Under the pieces are notes generated by a model. The model was not told the DNA's origin. It saw only the letters and a list, made by a program, of their open reading frames with translations, and searched no databases. This document shows, piece after piece, positions 57,541 through 64,000 of a stretch of DNA of 64,000 nt. The stretch lies in the NCBI RefSeq assembly GCF_025548535.1, contig NZ_JAJLQW010000001.1:496001-560000 (forward strand). Reading direction: 5' to 3'. The translations under genes and the position numbers were made by a program. Source of the DNA: Undibacterium sp. Jales W-56 (GTDB taxonomy: Bacteria > Pseudomonadota > Gammaproteobacteria > Burkholderiales > Burkholderiaceae_D). Each line of letters opens with the position of its first letter. Within the stretch, counting starts at the first letter, position 1.

Positions 57541-59538
57541 TCACGAGGACAGCCAGCGGCTTTTGATCACGCGCCGACCGGATTTCTTGGCTCCAGAATC
57601 AGAAAGGCCACCGCGATCCGTGCTGGAATGGGTGGCCTCATTGGGAGCGAATGCTTGAATCGGGGGCGGCTCATCCGGTGGCCGTTCCATCCCGAGTTGT
57701 CGTTCCAGTTCGCGCCAGTGGCGCTCCTCGAAACGATCCAGGCCAGCAGCCGATGCGGCGGCCCTGGCGTACACGTAACAGTCGAGCGCTTCGTTACGCT
57801 CGCGCATCTTTTGCCACTCGCGGATAGCGAAGCCGTTCCGGTCGCGGCGTGTGATCAACTGCTCGGCACACAACTGCTGGATGAACTCCGCATCGATCTT
57901 CGGCAGATGGACGAAGCCGGTAGGGAACGAGGTGGTCACGCCATCCTCGGCCACGTCGGCTGCTTTACGCAGGTTGTTATAGAACTCCAGCTTGGCGATG
58001 CCGACCGTCACCGAAAACACCTTGATGCCCCGGCGCAGCTTCTTGCCGCCCTGCGACACATCGACCGCCGTCGGCGTGCCGATCAAGGCCGCGCCGCGCG
58101 GGACGCCTTTGACCGGCATCACGCGGGGATCGCGGCACGCGCGCACGAAGGTGTAGGCTTCCTGTGTGGCAAAGCCGGTGTCGAGCGCGAACCGCACCAA
58201 AGGCAATGCGGCACCAGACTCGTGCGTCCAGGTTTCGGCGATCAGTTCACCGAGCCGTTTCCACACCGCATCGCGGGCGGTGTCGCCCATCAGCACGCGG
58301 TGCTCGACCAGCCACGATTCCTTGCCTCGCCCGAAAGCCCAGATCGACGCTTCGATACGATCCTTCTGCACGTCGGCACCACCCACCAGCAGCAAGCCGC
58401 CGTTGGGCACCGCACCGATGCGGTAGTCCTCGCGGCGCTCGACCAGACGTTGCCAGTCGGGCGCTTCGCCTTCCTCGACCCACGTCTCGCCCAATTCGGT
58501 GTTCTTGAAAGTCTTGATGGCGGCTGCCGATCCCGATTCCTTGTTCACCGCGCTCTCCCACGCAGCGGCGATATCGCGCCAACTGCGCCAGCCCACCGGG
58601 CTGTACAGGGACGAGAGGTGAAAACCTGCCGTCTTGATTCCATTCTCTGGAACCATCGCCCGCCACTCGCCGTGCTCCAGCATCCACGTCTTGTGATGTT
58701 CGGCAATCGGCTCGTCGCACGACTCGCAAACGTAGGCTGCCGTTTCCGGTTCGCCTTTTTCCCAGCGTAAATGCTCAAAGCGCAGCCACTGCCGGTGCGC
58801 GCAATGCGGGCACGGCACGAAGTAGCGGCGCTGGTCGGATGCCACATATTCCCGTTCGATGGCGCTCGCCCCCGAGATCGTCGGGGTCGAGACGATGAAA
58901 ATCTTCCTGCGCGCAAACGTCCGCGTCCGGGCTTCGGCCAGCGAAATCGCATCGCCTTCGCCCTCGACGTCAATCGGATAACCGTCGACCTCGTCGAGGA
59001 ATAGGTAACGCACCGGCATCGAGCGCAAACCCACCGCGCTGTTCGCACCCGTCATCACCAGCACGCCGCCCCGGAACTCCTTGGCCAGGATGGTGTTGCC
59101 CGAGTCTCGCGAGCGCGCCGGGGCGATCAGTTCCATCAACGCCGCCGACTCCTCAATCAAAGGATCGATCCGCTGCTTGGAGTTGCGCTTGGCCATATCC
59201 ACCGTCGGCCACACAGCCATCATTGGCCCGGGCGCGTGGTGAATCACGTAGCCGATCCAGTTCGATCCCATCTCGGTCGCGCCGAGCTGCGCCGCTTTCA
59301 TGAATGCCACGCGCTCGACTGGTGATGTCGGCGACAGGCAATCCATGATCGCCTTCAGGTACGGCGTGCGGCTGGTGCGCCAGCGCCCCGGCTCGGCAGA
59401 CGCCTTGCTCGACAGCATCCGGTGCCGATCCGACCATTCGGACACGGTCAGTAGCGGGTCGGGCGTCAGCCCTTCGCGCCATGCGCGTTCGATCTCGGCG
59501 GCGCCTTCGTACTGATCCACCGCAGTTGTGTTCAGCAT
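57541..59538 (-). CDS. Terminase large subunit, lambda GpA family
   Basis: A 665-residue packaging motor and nuclease. Markers are the adenine/Walker region FMKAAQLGATEMGSNWIG near 79-96, Walker B LFLDEVDGYP near 179-188 (Asp182, Glu183), a zinc-ribbon pair CPHCAHRQW and CESCDEPI, and the C-terminal nuclease acidic residue in RFALDTGFATQEAYTFVRAC. It cuts concatemers at cos and pumps DNA into the head. Its start overlaps the small subunit stop by one base. Confidence 0.93.
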   Translation of the reverse strand: MLNTTAVDQYEGAAEIERAWREGLTPDPLLTVSEWSDRHRMLSSKASAEPGRWRTSRTPYLKAIMDCLSPTSPVERVAFMKAAQLGATEMGSNWIGYVIHHAPGPMMAVWPTVDMAKRNSKQRIDPLIEESAALMELIAPARSRDSGNTILAKEFRGGVLVMTGANSAVGLRSMPVRYLFLDEVDGYPIDVEGEGDAISLAEARTRTFARRKIFIVSTPTISGASAIEREYVASDQRRYFVPCPHCAHRQWLRFEHLRWEKGEPETAAYVCESCDEPIAEHHKTWMLEHGEWRAMVPENGIKTAGFHLSSLYSPVGWRSWRDIAAAWESAVNKESGSAAAIKTFKNTELGETWVEEGEAPDWQRLVERREDYRIGAVPNGGLLLVGGADVQKDRIEASIWAFGRGKESWLVEHRVLMGDTARDAVWKRLGELIAETWTHESGAALPLVRFALDTGFATQEAYTFVRACRDPRVMPVKGVPRGAALIGTPTAVDVSQGGKKLRRGIKVFSVTVGIAKLEFYNNLRKAADVAEDGVTTSFPTGFVHLPKIDAEFIQQLCAEQLITRRDRNGFAIREWQKMRERNEALDCYVYARAAASAAGLDRFEERHWRELERQLGMERPPDEPPPIQAFAPNEATHSSTDRGGLSDSGAKKSGRRVIKSRWLSS

Positions 59539-60065
59539 CAGTCCACCCGTGGGCGCAGATCACCCAGTTCCTGCAGGTGCTCGCGCACGGCGGCTTCCAA
59601 CGCGACGTGCATCGAGTGCGGATCGACGTCGAGCTTGGCTGCCATTTGCGCGGAGATGCGAGCTGGCCAGTTGAGCCAAGCATCGCGCTCGGATCGCGCC
59701 AGTTTGAATACGTGGGCGATGGCCTGCGGCCGATCCACCAGTTCGCCCTTCAATCGTGCCAGACGAACCTTGTTCGTCTGCGCCTTGACCACCTCGTTGA
59801 CTGTCCGTGCCTGAAGCAGTGACGTGCCACCCGACGGCAGCGCGGCAGTCTGCTCCCCGGCGTTCTCTCGAACCGTAACGCTCTCCGCGCGCTGCTGTGT
59901 TCCCTTCTTCGGTGTGTCCGTATTGCGTGCCCACTCGAGGTCGGCACGGTCGGCATCGATGGTGCCGTCAGCCTCGGGCGTAACGCGACCGGCACGAATT
60001 GCCTTGTGTACGGCGGTGTCGGTGACCCCACGGTGACGGGCGTAAGCGCGTATCGAAATTCCCAT
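59538..60065 (-). CDS. Terminase small subunit, Nu1-like
   Basis: A 175-residue DNA-binding protein. A winged HTH lies at the N-terminus (GISIRAYARHRGVTDTAVHK, IRAGRVTPEADGTIDADRAD), followed by a linker and a helical half (VVKAQTNKVRLARLKGELVD, LEAAVREHLQELGDLRPRVD) that would bind the large subunit. This is the Nu1-type arrangement. ATG 60065 is used; the TTG at 60077 is an alternative. It is the first gene of the late operon; a cos site would be expected close by but is not recognisable. Confidence 0.82.
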   Translation of the reverse strand: MGISIRAYARHRGVTDTAVHKAIRAGRVTPEADGTIDADRADLEWARNTDTPKKGTQQRAESVTVRENAGEQTAALPSGGTSLLQARTVNEVVKAQTNKVRLARLKGELVDRPQAIAHVFKLARSERDAWLNWPARISAQMAAKLDVDPHSMHVALEAAVREHLQELGDLRPRVD

Positions 60066-60104
60066 CGGCCTCTTCAATCATTTGTTCAATATTTTTTGGA
60101 ATCA

Positions 60105-60135
60105 GCTTGGCTTCCATCTGGAACAGCGCGTTCAT
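60105..60135 (+). promoter_or_regulatory. Leader element copy 1
   Basis: GCTTGGCTTC, six bases, GAACAGCGCGTTCAT; the core ends 35 bases before the ATG at 60171. Copy 2 has identical blocks and spacing. It lies in the divergent gap to the terminase operon. Its reverse complement reads MNALFQMEAK, a possible small overlapping ORF. Confidence 0.7.
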
Positions 60136-60170
60136 ACGTTCGTCATCAACAACGTCACAAGGACACAGAC

Positions 60171-60377
60171 ATGAGCCAGATCGACACCATCCTCACCCTG
60201 ATCGCCCAGAAGCACCTCGGGATTGAAACCCTGGAAACACGCAAGTCAGACCGCCTCGACTTCCACGACACGGCGGTCTGGTGCGTCCGCGACGCCCTTG
60301 AAGCCGCATTCAAAGCGGGCGTCGAAGTCGGCGCGTCGATGCCGAAGGCCACGGAGTCGGAGATTGCCAACACCTGA
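60171..60377 (+). CDS. DUF6900-like small protein
   Basis: A 68-residue helical protein (SQIDTILTLIAQKHLGIETL, DFHDTAVWCVRDALEAAFKA). DUF6900 members of this size occur on plasmids, ICEs and prophages; role unknown. It is the first of three small + strand genes, each preceded by the same leader element, so they are probably controlled together but translated from separate leaders. Confidence 0.65.
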   Translation: MSQIDTILTLIAQKHLGIETLETRKSDRLDFHDTAVWCVRDALEAAFKAGVEVGASMPKATESEIANT

Positions 60378-60389
60378 TCGGAAGTCATC

Positions 60390-60437
60390 GAAGCCAAGCA
60401 GAAAGCGCTTGGCTTCACAAACGAACAGCGCGTTCAT
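60390..60437 (+). promoter_or_regulatory. Leader element copy 2 with 10-bp hairpin
   Basis: GAAGCCAAGC (60390-60399), a 7-nt loop and GCTTGGCTTC (60407-60416) form a perfect stem. Then six bases and GAACAGCGCGTTCAT (60423-60437). The core ends 34 bases before the ATG at 60472; GAAGGAG is the ribosome-binding site. Confidence 0.75.
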
Positions 60438-60471
60438 CACATCACTATCAACCACCACGAAGGAGCAGCAA

Positions 60472-60987
60472 ATGACCACCACCCAACTCACCGCCACCCA
60501 GCACGCCGTCCTGGCCCACGCTATTCACCACACCGACGGCAAGCTCGAATGGTTTCCCGATAACGTCAAAGGCGGGGCGCGCAAGAAAGTTCTCGACGGA
60601 CTTTTCAATCGCGCGCTGATTACCCCCTCCGGCACTGACTGGTTCGTTGCCGCCGAGGGTTACGACGCCCTGGGCTGCGAACGTCCTGCGCCTGCGCCCC
60701 TGAACGCAGACCCCGAGATTGAGGCCGCCGTGACGGCCGCAGAGGCCACGTGGGCGCAAGAACGCGCCGAAGCCAAACCCCGCACGCGCGAGAACAGCAA
60801 GCAAGCCACCGTGATCCGGATGCTGCAACGCCCCGAGGGCGCAACGGTTCATCAAATCTGCGAGGCCACGGGCTGGCAAGCGCACACGGTGCGCGGCACG
60901 TTTGCCGGAGCCTTCAAGAAAAAACTCGGGCTCACCATCGTCTCGGACAAGCCGGAAGGCGGCGAGCGCGTGTACCGGATTGCATGA
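60472..60987 (+). CDS. DUF3489 winged-helix-like protein
   Basis: A 171-residue protein. The N-terminal part (TATQHAVLAHAIHHTDGKLE) and the DUF3489 core at the C-terminus (NSKQATVIRMLQRPEGATVH, ICEATGWQAHTVRGTFAGAF, later SDKPEGGERVYRIA) form a winged-helix-like fold, so DNA binding is likely. Such genes are common on mobile elements; the partner or target is unknown. Leader element copy 2 sits before it. Confidence 0.8.
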   Translation: MTTTQLTATQHAVLAHAIHHTDGKLEWFPDNVKGGARKKVLDGLFNRALITPSGTDWFVAAEGYDALGCERPAPAPLNADPEIEAAVTAAEATWAQERAEAKPRTRENSKQATVIRMLQRPEGATVHQICEATGWQAHTVRGTFAGAFKKKLGLTIVSDKPEGGERVYRIA

Positions 60988-61006
60988 TCGAGAAAGATTG
61001 AGAAAT

Positions 61007-61049
61007 GAAGCCAACATCGCTTGGCTTCTCAATCGAATAGCGCGTTACT
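61007..61049 (+). promoter_or_regulatory. Leader element copy 3 with 8-bp hairpin
   Basis: GAAGCCAA (61007-61014), CATCGC, TTGGCTTC (61021-61028) form a perfect stem. The core GCTTGGCTTC, six bases, GAATAGCGCGTTACT spans 61019-61049, ends 36 bases before the ATG at 61086 and is followed by AAGGAGCCAA, whose AGCCAA could pair with TTGGCT instead of the upstream arm. Confidence 0.72.
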
Positions 61050-61085
61050 ACAGGTGTCGCAACGATCAATTACAAGGAGCCAACG

Positions 61086-61454
61086 ATGAACACCACCGAC
61101 CAGATCCCCGCCACCCAGAACGAAGAATGGGGCTTTTGGGGCACGATGAACCAACACGCCACCGCAGCGTGGCCGATTGCCCTCCCTGCGATTGCAGAGG
61201 CCACCGGCACCGCTCGGGATGCTGTACGTGCCTTCCTCGACAGCCGCCACGGGCGTCACTTTGCAGACGACGTCCTCAACCAGATCTACGCGGGCCGCGT
61301 TTTGGTCGACGCGATCCATGCGGCAACAACGCAGTGGATGACTTGGAAGATCAATCGCCACACCGCCAAGGACTACGGCATCCCGCGCGGCTTGCCATAC
61401 TTGACTGGCTTCGTGATTCACTGCGAGATCGTCGAGGAATCGCTCGCCGCCTGA
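61086..61454 (+). CDS. Unknown 122-residue mobile-element protein
   Basis: A Trp-rich, mostly helical protein (NEEWGFWGTMNQHATAAWPI, ALPAIAEATGTARDAVRAFL, ATTQWMTWKINRHTAKDYGI). No family recognised with confidence; similar small proteins sit beside DUF6900 and DUF3489 genes on integrative elements. It carries leader copy 3, and its 3' end overlaps the convergent methyltransferase gene by 37 bp. Confidence 0.65.
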   Translation: MNTTDQIPATQNEEWGFWGTMNQHATAAWPIALPAIAEATGTARDAVRAFLDSRHGRHFADDVLNQIYAGRVLVDAIHAATTQWMTWKINRHTAKDYGIPRGLPYLTGFVIHCEIVEESLAA

Positions 61455-62689
61455 TCATCGAAGGCAGCGCCGTCCGACTGGCGGGTGGCCTGCTTGCCAG
61501 TCCATTCCTGCCAGCGGCGCACGATCACATCGACGTACTTGGGGTCGAGTTCGATCATGCGCGCCAGCCGCCCAGTCTTCTCGGCGGCGATCAGCGTGGT
61601 GCCGGAGCCACCGAAGGGGTCGAGCACCACGTTGCCGGGGCGGCTCGAATTTCGAATCGCACGCTCCACCAGTTCTACCGGCTTCATCGTCGGATGCAGA
61701 TCGTTCTTGTGCGGCTTTTTGATCTGCCAGACGTCGCTCTGGTCTCGATCTCCGCACCAATGGCGCGTCGCACCCTCGGGCCATCCGTACAGGATCGGCT
61801 CGTATTGGCGCTGGTAGTCGGAGCGGCCCAGAGTGAACGTGTTCTTGGCCCAGATAACGAAGGTCGACCATTTGCCGCCTGCCTCGCGGAACGCGGACTG
61901 CAGCACATCCAGTTCGCTGGACGACATCGCCACGTAGATCCCGCCCCGGCAACTCGCGATGGTCGGCGTCAACGCCGCCAGCAGGAAATCGTAGAAGCCG
62001 TCGCCCAAGTTGTCGTTCAGGATCGCGCGGTCTTTTCCGCGCTGCCTGTCCTTGGCCGTGTTGGCGTAGTTCACGTTGTACGGCGGGTCGGTGAAGACCA
62101 TGTCCACCAGTTCGTCTTGCAGCAGTTGCTTGTAGCTCCCGGCCTGCGTCGAGTCGCCGCACAGCAGACGGTGACCGCCGAGCAGCCAGATGTCGCCGGG
62201 TCGCGAGATCGGCGTCTCGGTGATTTCCGGCACAGCGTCGTCATCGGTCTGGCCCGCGCCGTCGGCGTCCTCGCCAGAGAGCAAGTCGGCCAGGTCATCG
62301 GCATCGAAACCCGTCAGCGCCAAATCGAAATCATCATCTTGCAGTGACACCAGTTCCACGCGCAGCATCGCTTCGTCCCAGCCTGCGTTCTCCGCGATGC
62401 GGTTGTCGGCGATCACCAGTGCGCGGCGCTGAGTCGCGGACAGATGGTCGAGCACGACTACTGGCACCACTTCCATTCCAAGCTTCTGAGCGGCGGCGAG
62501 CCGACCGTGACCGGCGACGATCACACCATCGCTCCCGGCCAAGATTGGGTTTGTAAAACCAAACTCGGCAATCGAGGCTGCGATCTGCGCGACTTGTTCC
62601 TCCGAGTGCGTCCGTGCATTGCGGGCGTAGGGCAGCAGCTTGGTCGTCGGCCATTGCTCGATCTTGTCGGCCAACCAAGAGGCGGTCAT
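61418..62689 (-). CDS. ParB-like/DNA adenine methyltransferase fusion 1
   Basis: A 423-residue fusion. The N-terminal ParB/sulfiredoxin-like domain is at about 10-130 (LLPYARNARTHSEEQVAQIA, ILAGSDGVIVAGHGRLAAAQ). An acidic linker follows, then a beta-class DNA methyltransferase with motif IV FTDPPYNVNY near 196-205 and, near the C-terminus, the SAM motif DPFGGSGTTLIAAEKTGR. It probably methylates adenine or cytosine amino groups to protect or regulate phage DNA. The target site is unknown. Its start overlaps the stop of fusion 2 by 4 bp (ATGA). Confidence 0.87.
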   Translation of the reverse strand: MTASWLADKIEQWPTTKLLPYARNARTHSEEQVAQIAASIAEFGFTNPILAGSDGVIVAGHGRLAAAQKLGMEVVPVVVLDHLSATQRRALVIADNRIAENAGWDEAMLRVELVSLQDDDFDLALTGFDADDLADLLSGEDADGAGQTDDDAVPEITETPISRPGDIWLLGGHRLLCGDSTQAGSYKQLLQDELVDMVFTDPPYNVNYANTAKDRQRGKDRAILNDNLGDGFYDFLLAALTPTIASCRGGIYVAMSSSELDVLQSAFREAGGKWSTFVIWAKNTFTLGRSDYQRQYEPILYGWPEGATRHWCGDRDQSDVWQIKKPHKNDLHPTMKPVELVERAIRNSSRPGNVVLDPFGGSGTTLIAAEKTGRLARMIELDPKYVDVIVRRWQEWTGKQATRQSDGAAFDDQAASDSSTISQ

Positions 62690-64000
62690 TGCACCACCTC
62701 GGTGTCTGCCAGTCGCTCGGCAGCAATGGCGTCGAAGGTCTGGCCGGTGGCCAGCAGCGTCACCGGCACGCCGGGAAAATTCTGCTGGAACCGCTTGACC
62801 GCCACATCCACGTACTCGGGTGCGATTTCGACGGCGCGGCAGTGACGGCCCGTGCGCTCTGCGGCCAGCATCGTCGTGCCCGATCCACCGAAGGGCTCGA
62901 ACACGATGTCACCGATGTTGGAGTACGCATCGAGAATGAATTCCGGCAACGCCACCGGGAACACGGCCGGGTGATCAATGTCCTGTCCGATCTTGCCCTT
63001 GTGGCGCATCACCCGAATCACCGAGTCGGGAATCCGGTTGTCCTGCGTGGGCTGGCCCGCGTGCGTCCAGCCGCCGACCTCGCCATCCTTGCTGCGCATC
63101 GCGGTCGAGGAGCCGTCGGCGCGCAGATGCGATTCCTGACCGGCGTGTTTGCAAGGCACGATCTTATTGGGCTTGCGGCTTTGCCGGTTGAAATGAAAAA
63201 CGAACTCGAAGCTGGGAGCCAGTCGTCCAGACCAGTCGCCGGGCATCCCCGGCCCTTGATCCCAGACGTACCACGCGAAACGCCGCCAGCATTGCGTGCG
63301 CATCCATCCGAGCCAGCCATCCCAATACGGGATGACTTCGTTGTCGCGGTGGATCAGCCCGAGGTTGACCAGGACTTGTGCGTCCTCGGCCACAGGCAGA
63401 CGTGCGAACACGCCGCGCATCAGGCCATCCCAATCGGTGATGCCGCCACTGGCATAGTTGCGCTGGTTGCCGTAGGGCGGCGAAGTGAAGCAGAGCTTCG
63501 TTTGTGCGCCATCCATCAGCGCCGCGATCACTACCGGGTCGGCGGCGTCGCCGCAGATCAGCCGGTGCCGACCCAAGGCCCAGACATCGCCGGTGCGAGA
63601 CACCGGCGTCGCCGGAGTGTCGGGCACATCGTCGGCGGCATCGGGCTCATTTTCGTCCTGCTCCTGCCCACTTTCATCGTCGGCAATCTCGTCAGCCAGC
63701 AAGGCTTCGATTTCGCCGTCCTCGAAGCCGGTCAGCGCGAGGTCGTATCCCGCCTCGGACAATTCGGTCAACTCCAGTGCCAGCAGTTCTTCGTTCCAGC
63801 CTGCGTCTAGTGCGAGGCGGTTGTCGGAGATGACGTAGGCGCGCTTCTGTGTCGGCGACAGGTGCGCCAGTTCAATCACCGGCACCTCAATCAGTCCCAG
63901 CTTGCGGGCGGCAGCCAAGCGACCGTGGCCCGCGATGATGCCGTTGTCGCCATCCACCAGCACAGGATTCGTCCAGCCATACTCGACGATACTGGCGGCG
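62686..64000 (-). CDS. ParB-like/DNA methyltransferase fusion 2, start outside window
   Basis: A second fusion of the same layout. The frame is open to the right edge: before the GTG at 63963 it reads AASIVEYGWTNPVLVDGDNG, the middle of a ParB-like domain, so the true start lies beyond base 64000. The ParB active segment is GIIAGHGRLAAARKLG. Motif IV is SPPYGNQRNY, and the SAM motif FEPFGGSGTTMLAAERTGR lies near the end. It differs from fusion 1 in motif IV (SPPY, not DPPY) and in its long insert, so it likely has another target. It is co-transcribed with fusion 1. Confidence 0.87.
   Translation of the reverse strand, partial: AASIVEYGWTNPVLVDGDNGIIAGHGRLAAARKLGLIEVPVIELAHLSPTQKRAYVISDNRLALDAGWNEELLALELTELSEAGYDLALTGFEDGEIEALLADEIADDESGQEQDENEPDAADDVPDTPATPVSRTGDVWALGRHRLICGDAADPVVIAALMDGAQTKLCFTSPPYGNQRNYASGGITDWDGLMRGVFARLPVAEDAQVLVNLGLIHRDNEVIPYWDGWLGWMRTQCWRRFAWYVWDQGPGMPGDWSGRLAPSFEFVFHFNRQSRKPNKIVPCKHAGQESHLRADGSSTAMRSKDGEVGGWTHAGQPTQDNRIPDSVIRVMRHKGKIGQDIDHPAVFPVALPEFILDAYSNIGDIVFEPFGGSGTTMLAAERTGRHCRAVEIAPEYVDVAVKRFQQNFPGVPVTLLATGQTFDAIAAERLADTEVVQ

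Noticed and set aside
57433-58770. 445-codon + strand frame opposite the terminase gene
   Set aside because: A shadow of the terminase coding bias; composition is rich in His and Arg without any domain.
60902-62347. 481-codon + strand frame over the small genes and the first methyltransferase
   Set aside because: It runs through two real genes on both strands and contains no known motif.

Overview
The window reads as chromosome of a betaproteobacterium, probably Burkholderiales of the Oxalobacteraceae kind. This is an inference from a DUF3422 gene, a PEP-CTERM protein, a YtfQ-type furanose transporter next to a GbpR-like LysR gene, and general codon style. No rRNA, tRNA or CRISPR array was found.

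Bases 1-12273 are an arabinan and L-arabinofuranoside locus on the + strand. It holds a GH51 arabinofuranosidase (cut by the window edge), two exported GH43 enzymes, an exported GH127 beta-L-arabinofuranosidase, a complete YtfQ/YtfR/YtfT/YjfF-type ABC importer and a LysR regulator. A near-identical operator-like motif precedes both the importer and the regulator gene. Next come a DUF3422 gene, a TA-flanked MITE-like element, a soluble TPR-GAF histidine kinase, a cluster of tiny ORFs including a Cys-rich protein, and a PEP-CTERM protein with a sigma-54-type promoter and a good terminator.

Bases 19239-22712 are an ECF41 sigma-factor unit: sigma factor, NAD(P)-binding oxidoreductase, carboxymuconolactone-decarboxylase-like protein and exported cupin. 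Three promoters share TGTCACA-N16-CGTC, one before each of the first three genes.

From about 23 kb to the right edge the DNA is mobile. A + strand operon (23765-35120) encodes a small HTH protein, a DUF499 (BrxC/PglY-like) ATPase, a short PglZ, a DUF1156 (PglXI-like) DNA methyltransferase, an unknown 166-residue protein, a SNF2 helicase and an unknown 276-residue protein; a DUF488 gene converges on it. This is a compact BREX type 3-like anti-phage system without recognisable BrxA or BrxF and with an undersized PglZ. Two of its proteins end in, or close to, QGSLF, a possible sliding-clamp-binding peptide.

Bases 35650-60065 on the - strand are the late region of a lambda-like siphophage in standard order read leftwards: terminase, gpW, portal, protease with nested scaffold, decoration protein, major capsid protein, tail tube, tail chaperone with a probable -1 frameshift, tape measure, tail tip, holin and lysozyme. 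To the right are three small + strand genes and two tandem ParB-methyltransferase fusions, the last running off the window. A roughly 65-nt leader (31-nt core, start codon 34-36 nt downstream) recurs before the three small + strand genes and, diverged, before the HTH gene at 23306. It ties both ends of the 23-64 kb region together and suggests one element carrying the defence operon next to its lysis genes.
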